DNA of 8,244 nucleotides from Aquificaceae bacterium (GTDB lineage Bacteria; Aquificota; Aquificia; Aquificales; Aquificaceae). A program made the translations under genes and the position numbers. Of the stretch, positions 1-5,031 are shown in pieces. The DNA lies in NCBI GenBank assembly GCA_027049085.1, contig JALTVH010000303.1:1-8244 (forward strand), in the 5' to 3' direction. The first letter of the stretch is position 1, and every line of letters starts with the position of its first letter. The notes beneath the pieces were generated by a model that saw only the letters and a list, made by a program, of their open reading frames with translations, had not been told where the DNA came from and ran no database searches.

Positions 1-566
1 ACATAACCCTGAAAACAATTGACAACGCGTACCTTGTCCAGCCTCTTCCCGATGGTACGCGCTTTGATGAAAACATAAGAGCCTTCAAGATCCTTTCCCT
101 GAACCCGAAAATTGAAGAACCGGTCAACCTTTATCCCACAGATATCAAAAAGGGGAAGCTTATTATTAGCCTCCCACCCATTAGATCCGGGGAAGACCTC
201 CGTATAAGCTATACAGTCTCAGGAGGCAAAAAACCACCAGAGCCTGTTGTCCGCGGCCAGAAGTTACTGATAGAGGAGGAAAAGGACCCCGTTTACATGC
301 TTGTGGGTAAGTACTCAATCAAATTTCCCTATGCAAGTCACGTAACCAAGGATATTAACTTTAAGAACATTAAAGATGTTCTTGAAGGTCTAAACAGAGC
401 AGGGGTGAAACCCATCGTTAAGATCTTTGGTATAGCTGATGGGAAAACAAAGAATCCCGAGCTCAATAACGAGATAGCCAAAAAAAGAGCCACTTTCGTT
501 GCCAGAAAAGTGCTGGGTCAGAATTTCGCCTGTTACATAAGACGAGGCTTTGCAGGCGTTCAGTGA
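1..566 (+). CDS. C-terminal part of a surface/periplasmic protein with OmpA-like domain (5' end outside window)
   Basis: Frame 3 is open from the first base of the window to TGA at 564-566, giving 187 residues of a longer protein. Residues about 1-75 are beta-rich and end in a LRISYTVSGG-like strand, typical of repeated extracellular beta domains such as DUF11-like modules; this part is only a suggestion. Residues about 103-180 resemble an OmpA-like peptidoglycan-binding domain: an IKFPYASH strand, a helix, then G-I-A-D (D146), N155 and K-R-A (R162). These match the family pattern GHTD...N..LS..RA, in which the Asp and Arg contact diaminopimelate. The likely role is to anchor an envelope protein non-covalently to the cell wall. 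A single Cys lies near the C-terminus (FACYIRR). An ATG at 297 exists, but the frame continues well upstream with protein-like sequence, so it is not taken as the start. The gene ends tail to tail with hisF. OmpA-like assignment is moderately sure; the identity of the whole protein is unknown. Confidence 0.72.
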   Translation, partial: ITLKTIDNAYLVQPLPDGTRFDENIRAFKILSLNPKIEEPVNLYPTDIKKGKLIISLPPIRSGEDLRISYTVSGGKKPPEPVVRGQKLLIEEEKDPVYMLVGKYSIKFPYASHVTKDINFKNIKDVLEGLNRAGVKPIVKIFGIADGKTKNPELNNEIAKKRATFVARKVLGQNFACYIRRGFAGVQ

Positions 567-1321
567 ACTATCCTTACAGAAACCCCTCGCTCTCTTAAAT
601 ATTCTTTTAATTCTCCTATGGTAATTTCCCTGAAGTGAAAGAGGGAGGCTGCAAGTGCCGCATCAACCTTTCCCTTTTCAAAAACCTCAAAGAAATCCTC
701 CTTTTTACCAGCACCGCCGGAGGCTATTACGGGAATACTGACCGCCTCCGAGACAGCCCTGCAGAGCTCAACATCGTATCCCTCTTTAGTTCCGTCCCTG
801 TCCATTGAGGTAAGCAAAATCTCGCCAGCACCGAGTTCCTGAACCCTTCTTGCCCATTCCACCGCATCAAGCCCAGTTGGTGTTCTCCCACCATTTATAT
901 AAACCTCCCAGGAATTTCCCTTTTTCTTTGCATCAATGGCAACAACGATGCACTGAGAACCAAAACGCAGAGCACCCTCCTGCACTATCTGGGGATTTTT
1001 GACCGCAGAGGTGTTAACAGAAACCTTGTCAGCTCCTGCCTCAAGAAGCTTTCTCATATCCTCAACGGTTCTTATTCCTCCTCCAACAGTAAAGGGCATA
1101 AAAACTTCTTCCGCAACCTTCTTAACAACCTCCAGCATAATATCTCTCCCCTCTGCGGATGCAGTGATGTCAAGGAAAACAAGTTCGTCAGCATATTCCT
1201 CTTCGTACCTTTTGGCAACCTCAACAGGGTCGCCTGCATCCCTCAGATTGAGAAATTTCACACCTTTGACCACCCTCCCCCGGTCCACATCCAGGCAGGG
1301 GATGATCCTCTTGGCAAGCAT
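560..1321 (-). CDS. hisF: Imidazole glycerol phosphate synthase, cyclase subunit HisF
   Basis: HisF takes PRFAR and ammonia (delivered by its glutaminase partner HisH) to imidazole glycerol phosphate and AICAR, the fifth step of histidine synthesis, linked to purine synthesis; it is cytosolic. From the ATG at 1321-1319 the protein has 253 residues, the same length as the Thermotoga enzyme, and starts MLAKRIIPCLDV as the family does. The (beta/alpha)8 barrel landmarks are all in place: catalytic D11 and D130 (VVAID), K19, TVGGGI at 78-83, SVNT at 101-104, DRDGT at 174-178, ASGGAG at 200-205 and LAASLFHF at 223-230, the last ones forming the phosphate sites. No hisH or other his gene is adjacent, so it is not in a his operon here. 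An in-frame TTG 36 bases upstream (1357-1355) would add 12 residues (see findings). The enzyme looks intact and functional. Confidence 0.97.
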   Translation of the reverse strand: MLAKRIIPCLDVDRGRVVKGVKFLNLRDAGDPVEVAKRYEEEYADELVFLDITASAEGRDIMLEVVKKVAEEVFMPFTVGGGIRTVEDMRKLLEAGADKVSVNTSAVKNPQIVQEGALRFGSQCIVVAIDAKKKGNSWEVYINGGRTPTGLDAVEWARRVQELGAGEILLTSMDRDGTKEGYDVELCRAVSEAVSIPVIASGGAGKKEDFFEVFEKGKVDAALAASLFHFREITIGELKEYLRERGVSVRIVH

Positions 1322-1383
1322 AAAGAAGATTCTATGACCGAGGTTATTGGAAATCAAATCCTCCGGTTTAAAGATATAACCTG

Positions 1384-1393
1384 AAGGAGGTGA
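1384..1393 (+). promoter_or_regulatory. Strong Shine-Dalgarno site before the 73-residue gene
   Basis: AAGGAGGTGA is a nearly full complement of the 3' end of bacterial 16S rRNA and lies 4 bases before the ATG at 1398. It is by far the best ribosome binding site in the window and fixes the start of the small gene, supporting that this gene is really translated and possibly abundant. Confidence 0.85.
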
Positions 1394-1397
1394 AAGT

Positions 1398-1619
1398 ATG
1401 GCTCAGAAGTTTGCCCAGGAAACAGCACAGGAAAAGAGGATCTTAGATTCAAATACAGGAAATCCTGTGAGTGAGATAATCATAGAAAAAGATAGAATTG
1501 TGATCAAAAAAGAAAACGGGGAAGAGGTTTCTTTCCCATCAAACAGCGTTAGAGCAAAGCATATTCTGATGAGGCTGAACCACGGGATAAGTGAGATAAC
1601 GGAAGCCATCTACGTATAA
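1398..1619 (+). CDS. Small charged protein of unknown function (73 aa)
   Basis: I do not recognise this protein. It has no membrane segment, signal peptide or cysteine. The N-terminal 14 residues are rich in Q, A, E and K (likely helix). Residues about 24-47 look like a beta hairpin (SEIIIEKDRIVIKK, then ENGEEVSF), and residues about 50-72 look helical (VRAKHILMRLNHGI, then EITEAIYV). It is therefore probably a compact cytosolic alpha/beta domain. The perfect ribosome binding site and good start context argue that it is a true gene. It is divergent from hisF (76 bases between start codons) and followed after 8 bases by the macro-domain gene on the same strand. The two could be co-transcribed, although the macro gene seems to have its own promoter inside the end of this gene. 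A role as regulator or partner of the macro protein is possible but not shown by the sequence. Confidence 0.8.
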   Translation: MAQKFAQETAQEKRILDSNTGNPVSEIIIEKDRIVIKKENGEEVSFPSNSVRAKHILMRLNHGISEITEAIYV

Positions 1620-1627
1620 TCTCTTAT
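1591..1627 (+). promoter_or_regulatory. Candidate sigma70-type promoter giving a leaderless macro-domain mRNA
   Basis: A perfect -10 hexamer TATAAT lies at 1615-1620, overlapping the TAA stop of the upstream small gene. An 18-base spacer separates it from GTGAGA (1591-1596), which matches the -35 consensus TTGACA at 4 of 6 positions. Seven bases follow the -10 (1621-1627) before the ATG at 1628, so transcription would be expected to begin at or next to the start codon. No Shine-Dalgarno sequence precedes this ATG, which fits a leaderless message. Prediction only. Confidence 0.5.
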
Positions 1628-2128
1628 ATGGAAATAATTATCCAGAAGGGAAGCCTCTTAGAGGCTGAGGCAGATGCCATAGTGAACCCTGCCAACAGCA
1701 GGGGATTGATGGGAGGTGGTGTAGCAGGCGTTATAAGAAAGGTTGGTGGGGAGGAAATTGAGAGGGAAGCTGTAAGTAAAGCACCAGTACCGGTTGGATC
1801 TGCAGTTATAACCACTGCGGGAAAGCTTCCATTCAGAGGCGTGATCCATTCACCAACTATGGAAGAACCTGCAATGAGAACCACAGAGGAAAAGGTTAGA
1901 GCTTCAGTGCGCTCTGCCCTTGAAGTTGCAGAAAAGGAAGGGTTTGAAAGCATTGCCTTTCCCGGAATGGGAACAGGTGTGGGACGCGTCCCAAAGGACG
2001 TTTCAGCCAGGGCAATGATTCAGGAAATCAGGGGCTTTTCTGCAAAGAGCCTAAAGAGGGTTATCCTCGTTGATCTTGACGATGATATGGTCAAGGAGTG
2101 GGAAAAGGCGCTCAAGGATGTAACCTGA
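1628..2128 (+). CDS. Macro-domain protein (ADP-ribose / ADP-ribosyl-ester binding or hydrolysis)
   Basis: This 166-residue protein is essentially one macro domain. Visible landmarks are DAIVNPAN at 16-23 (adenine and distal-ribose side of the pocket), GLMGGGVAGVIRK at 26-38 (phosphate and ribose loop), GSAVITTAGKLP at 57-68, GVIHSP at 71-76 and FPGMGTGVGRVP at 111-122 (the second glycine-rich phosphate loop). Macro domains bind ADP-ribose, and some members remove ADP-ribose from proteins or nucleic acids or deacetylate O-acetyl-ADP-ribose; the sequence alone does not settle which. It is cytosolic. It follows the small unknown gene after 8 bases, without a ribosome binding site, and is either translationally coupled or leaderless. 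Its last 25 codons (residues 142-166) lie antisense to the end of the glycosyltransferase gene. No ADP-ribosyltransferase is visible nearby. Confidence 0.9.
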   Translation: MEIIIQKGSLLEAEADAIVNPANSRGLMGGGVAGVIRKVGGEEIEREAVSKAPVPVGSAVITTAGKLPFRGVIHSPTMEEPAMRTTEEKVRASVRSALEVAEKEGFESIAFPGMGTGVGRVPKDVSARAMIQEIRGFSAKSLKRVILVDLDDDMVKEWEKALKDVT

Positions 2129-2869
2129 CCTCAAACAATCCCTTTCCTCGCAGACATCGGGAAAGCAGGGGGCGCAATTTAGACCGGGGACAATCTGGTG
2201 AACCCTTTCACCAACAGGTTTCCAGACCACAGGATCGGAAGGACCGTAAATCACTATAGTATAAAGGCCGATATAGGAAGCAAGGTGAGCAAAACCACTA
2301 TCATTTCCGATAAACAAAGTTCCGCAGCTTAATTTCCCTGCAAGCTCAGCAATGTCTCTGACATGGATCTCCCTGTAAAATGTCCCTTTTAATTCTTCTT
2401 CAGCTTCACCTATCAGCCATAAAACCTCAAATCCCTTGCCAATTAGGAATTTTTCCACCTCAAGAAAAACCTCTAAGGGAGCATTTTTTAGTTTTGATCC
2501 GCTTGAAGGATGTAAATATGCCTTCTTTGATTTCAGAGAGCAGTCTAAGGGAAGTCTCCTTGAGTACTCACAGCCTGATAAACCAAGTCTCTCAAGATAG
2601 TAATCAACGATCCAAACTCTCTTCTCAGGGAAGGGAGGTATATTTCCGTCAATCCCTATGATCGCCTTTTTATCAAATTGATCAAGTTCCTCAGGAAACT
2701 CCGATAAAACAGAATCCGCCCAGCCAACAATTTTTGCAAGGACCAGATAATCTGTGTTTCCCACCGCTGTAACATGAAAACCCATCTTTCTGAGTATCTC
2801 CAGAACAGGAAAGACCAGCAGTGTATCCCCAAGACCACCTCTGCGGTAGACCAAAGCCCTCTTACTCAC
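2051..2869 (-). CDS. Glycosyltransferase family 9 (heptosyltransferase-like), LPS/glycan assembly
   Basis: A 272-residue GT-B enzyme of family 9, which transfers sugars (classically ADP-heptose) to the LPS core on the cytoplasmic face. Motifs in order: RRGGLGDTLLVFP at 9-21 with the conserved GGLGD loop; HPSSGSKLKNAP at 120-131, the phosphate-binding start of the second Rossmann domain; GNDSGFAHLA at 188-197; and YGPSDPVVWKP at 208-218, which is in the nucleotide-sugar region. A cysteine cluster (C232, C235, C240, C245) matches the C..C....C....CL pattern common in the family. It is shorter than typical heptosyltransferases (about 320-350), mainly in the N-terminal domain. The start is GTG at 2869-2867, overlapping the upstream gene's TGA as GTGA, so it is the last gene of a coupled operon. 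The sugar and acceptor cannot be told. Its 3' end overlaps the macro gene on the other strand. Confidence 0.88.
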   Translation of the reverse strand: MSKRALVYRRGGLGDTLLVFPVLEILRKMGFHVTAVGNTDYLVLAKIVGWADSVLSEFPEELDQFDKKAIIGIDGNIPPFPEKRVWIVDYYLERLGLSGCEYSRRLPLDCSLKSKKAYLHPSSGSKLKNAPLEVFLEVEKFLIGKGFEVLWLIGEAEEELKGTFYREIHVRDIAELAGKLSCGTLFIGNDSGFAHLASYIGLYTIVIYGPSDPVVWKPVGERVHQIVPGLNCAPCFPDVCEERDCLRSGYILERLFPLLDHIIVKINEDNPL

Positions 2870-3285
2870 AGACCCATTCTTATCCTAACGCCCATATAAA
2901 CCATAATTAAGGAAAGAAGAAGGTTGGCAATGCCCAAGTATCTTGCCACCTTACGGTACCCCTCACTTCTCAGAGCCCGCGGACCAGCCCAGAGGTCGTG
3001 ATAGAGGGAGATAATCAGTATTACGATAAATAAAAACAGCTTTTCAAATATAGTTCTCCTGAATCCGCCCTGTATATAAAGTGTAATACCAATACCGGTC
3101 AGGAGCAGTAAGCCAAGGGATATGAAGGTCCCATAAAAGCTGAACCTCTGAACAGCTGATCCAAAAAAATCTTCCCGGTAGGGCTTATCCTTCAAAAAAG
3201 GTGCTATAACAAGAGAGAGGAAAAGCATTCCCCCCACCCAGAAACTTGCCGCGACAACGTGAATCAAGACTATCAATTCCTTCAC
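2866..3285 (-). CDS. CopD-like four-helix integral membrane protein
   Basis: This 139-residue inner-membrane protein has four hydrophobic segments at about 5-29, 50-72, 80-97 and 114-133. The first contains IHVVAASFWVGGMLF and the third ends in YHDLWAGPRA. The H9...W16-x-G-G pattern and the H96-D-x-W-x-G-P-R motif are typical of small CopD/DUF4149-like membrane proteins, some of which are linked to copper or heme; metal or heme binding by H9 and H96 is inference. The start is GTG at 3285-3283, overlapping the preceding TGA by four bases, and its own stop overlaps the next start the same way. The whole cluster therefore looks translationally coupled. A role in envelope physiology alongside the glycosyltransferase is possible, but the link is not obvious. 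Confidence 0.75.
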   Translation of the reverse strand: MKELIVLIHVVAASFWVGGMLFLSLVIAPFLKDKPYREDFFGSAVQRFSFYGTFISLGLLLLTGIGITLYIQGGFRRTIFEKLFLFIVILIISLYHDLWAGPRALRSEGYRKVARYLGIANLLLSLIMVYMGVRIRMGL

Positions 3286-3749
3286 AACGATCTTCCCATA
3301 CCAAGGAGTCTCTTAATTGACCTGACAAAGCCTCCAAACCTTCTTCTGTATTCCCTTCTCAGCTTTTCAACAGCGCTGCCTATAAAGCCCGAAAGAGAAG
3401 AGATCCCTTTTTTATCCTGAATCTTGTTGTCAAGGAGAAACTCCTTAAGTATCTCATTAACTGTCTCAAGAGCCTTTACCGACCTGTAAAGGGCTTCTTC
3501 GGATTCAAGGTTAATTTCATCTATCTTTTTTCTAAGCACCTCTTCCATTCCCTCAACAGCCATATTTAGGCTCCTGTTGGCAACCTCTGGATCTGTTGGG
3601 AAACTTGTCACAAGTTCAAGGAGTTTGGCTCTTAACTTCAGTCTAAACTCTATAAGCTCTGTCTCAAAAGGGTCTTTGGCAGTTATATCTGAAAAAAATT
3701 CTTCAACAATCACAATGACCTTATCCCCGATAGAGGGAACCTTATCCAT
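3282..3749 (-). CDS. Helical protein of unknown function, first gene of a three-gene operon (155 aa)
   Basis: I do not recognise the family. The sequence is almost wholly predicted helix: an acidic amphipathic first half (IVEEFFSDI at 14-22, ELIEFRLKLRAKLLELV at 31-47, AVEGMEEVLRKKIDEI at 64-79, ALETVNEILKEFLLD at 93-107), a short break (KKGISSLSGF), and a strongly basic amphipathic C-terminus at about 128-148 (KLRREYRRRFGGF, then VRSIKRLLG). The basic tail could bind membrane surface or nucleic acid. There is no signal peptide, transmembrane segment or cysteine. The ATG at 3749-3747 is supported by GGAGGT with a 6-base spacer. The gene ends in a GTGA overlap with the CopD-like gene and is divergent from the ExeA-like ATPase, 46 bases away. 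Confidence 0.8.
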   Translation of the reverse strand: MDKVPSIGDKVIVIVEEFFSDITAKDPFETELIEFRLKLRAKLLELVTSFPTDPEVANRSLNMAVEGMEEVLRKKIDEINLESEEALYRSVKALETVNEILKEFLLDNKIQDKKGISSLSGFIGSAVEKLRREYRRRFGGFVRSIKRLLGMGRSL

Positions 3750-3795
3750 ACCTGTACCTCCGATTAATGGGATATTTAATTATAAAATTTAGGAA
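3750..3795. promoter_or_regulatory. Divergent intergenic promoter region with overlapping opposed -10 elements
   Basis: This 46-base AT-rich spacer separates two divergent start codons. On the minus strand a perfect TATAAT occupies 3784-3779, followed by a short leader and GGAGGT (3761-3756), 6 bases before the ATG of the 155-residue gene. On the plus strand TAAAAT at 3783-3788 (5 of 6) is followed by 7 bases and then the ATG of the ATPase gene. The two -10 elements overlap, so the promoters could exclude one another. No good -35 element was found for either, and the minus-strand -35 would fall inside the ATPase coding region. Confidence 0.4.
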
Positions 3796-5031
3796 ATGAA
3801 AGAATACCTTGAGTTTTTCGGTCTCAGGGATGACCCGTTCAAGATTACACCAGATGCCAATTACTTTTTCCTTTCAGAAGCTCATCAGGAAGCACTAACA
3901 GCGTTAAAGTATCTGGTTCAGTCGGAAGAGGGCTTTGCGGTTATAACCGGAGAACCTGGAACGGGAAAAACACTTACCGTCAGGAAGTTTATAGACGAAC
4001 TTCCAGGAGAAGTTGAGTTTGCTTATATTTTCTTTCCCAATCTTTCACCGGAGGAACTCTTTGAGGCTATCCTTGAGGATTTTGGGATAAGTAGTAAGGA
4101 GGATACTAAAAACAGGCTTTTTGCAAAAATGAGGGACTTTCTTATTCAGAAAAGACTCTCCGGAAAGAAGGTCCTGATTATCATTGACGAGGCTCAGAAC
4201 CTTCCCGTTGAGACCCTTGAGGAACTGAGGATCCTTTCAAACCTTGAAACTGAAAACCAGAAGCTCCTGAACATTATATTGCTCGGCCAGCCAGAGCTCG
4301 AAGAAAAGTTAAGCTCAGAAAGACTAAGACAGCTCAACCAGAGAATAACCGTAAGGGCCAAGCTGAGAAATCTGACAGAGAAGGAAACCCAGGCATACAT
4401 CAACTACAGACTGGCCAAAGCAGGCGGTGGCAACGTCAAACTCAGCAAAAGGATATTTCCGGAGCTCTACAGGTACTCAATGGGAATACCGAGGCTCATC
4501 AATATCCTTATGGAAAGGTCCCTAATGGCTGCATTTGTAGAAGGAACTAATGAGTTGACACCAAAGCACCTCAAAAGGGCGGTTGAAAGCGTGGGTCTTC
4601 ATGTTCCTCGCGCAAAGCCAAAGGTTCTCCCATACTTGCTCGTTGGCGCTGTTGCTATTTTTTCATTGGTAGGAATCCTTTATCTTTTAAATATCTATCC
4701 TGTTAAGGATCAGGGAGTCCAGAGCAATCCGGCACCTGTCACTTCAATCCCTCAATCCACCGGCAAGAAAGAACAAGCTACCGAAGAAAAAGAAATCGCG
4801 GCTCAGGAAAGCCACCCGATCAAAAACACCATAGCAGTCGTAGACACTCCTTTTCTCAACATGAGGGAGGAACCTGACCCTGAATCAGATGTAGTTTACG
4901 TACTCAGAGAAGGAGATAGACTCAAAATTACCCAAGAGGGACCCTTTCCGTGGGTAAAGGTCTCTTTTGAAAAAGGAAGTATCGTAATTGAGGGCTGGGT
5001 AAACGTAAAGTACGTCAGGATCAACCCTTAA
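3796..5031 (+). CDS. ExeA/MshM-like AAA ATPase with transmembrane helix and C-terminal SH3 domain
   Basis: A 411-residue inner-membrane ATPase of the GspA/ExeA/MshM group, which in type II secretion and MSHA pilus systems helps place the secretin in the cell wall. It begins MKEYLEFFGLRDDPFKITPD, close to the usual start of the family. Walker A is GEPGTGKT at 52-59, Walker B is LIIIDE at 127-132 followed by AQNLP, and LLGQPEL (162-168) plus RLRQLNQRI (176-184) give the sensor and arginine region. One membrane segment lies at about 279-300, then a low-complexity periplasmic linker (303-343) and a bacterial SH3 domain at about 346-411 (LNMREEPDPESDVV, LREGDRLKI, WVKVS, GWVNVKYV). Aeromonas ExeA instead ends in a PG_binding_1 domain, so SH3 appears to replace it as the peptidoglycan binder. 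A TAG lies just upstream in frame, so ATG 3796 is the first usable start; AGGA is only 1 base away, and the message may be leaderless. It converges on the pilin gene. Confidence 0.92.
   Translation: MKEYLEFFGLRDDPFKITPDANYFFLSEAHQEALTALKYLVQSEEGFAVITGEPGTGKTLTVRKFIDELPGEVEFAYIFFPNLSPEELFEAILEDFGISSKEDTKNRLFAKMRDFLIQKRLSGKKVLIIIDEAQNLPVETLEELRILSNLETENQKLLNIILLGQPELEEKLSSERLRQLNQRITVRAKLRNLTEKETQAYINYRLAKAGGGNVKLSKRIFPELYRYSMGIPRLINILMERSLMAAFVEGTNELTPKHLKRAVESVGLHVPRAKPKVLPYLLVGAVAIFSLVGILYLLNIYPVKDQGVQSNPAPVTSIPQSTGKKEQATEEKEIAAQESHPIKNTIAVVDTPFLNMREEPDPESDVVYVLREGDRLKITQEGPFPWVKVSFEKGSIVIEGWVNVKYVRINP

Noticed and set aside
297..566. ATG at 297 as the start of a separate 89-residue gene
   Set aside because: The same frame stays open and protein-like to the window edge, the ATG interrupts the OmpA-like domain's first strand region, and no ribosome site precedes it.
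999..1337. Open frame of 112 codons on the plus strand across hisF
   Set aside because: It is the Ser/Thr/Leu-rich antisense of hisF, with no ribosome site and no protein-like motifs.
1624..1953. Open frame of 109 codons on the minus strand within the macro gene
   Set aside because: Low-complexity Ser/Thr/Ala/Pro composition typical of the antisense of a well-conserved gene; the plus-strand macro motifs are decisive.
1398..2128. DarTG-like toxin-antitoxin pair (macro antitoxin plus small toxin)
   Set aside because: DarT is an ADP-ribosyltransferase of about 200 residues; the 73-residue neighbour has no such motif, and the macro gene lacks the extra C-terminal region of DarG.
2380..2661. Open frame of 93 codons on the plus strand inside the glycosyltransferase gene
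   Set aside because: No start signal and no recognisable sequence; the minus-strand frame carries the full family 9 motif set.
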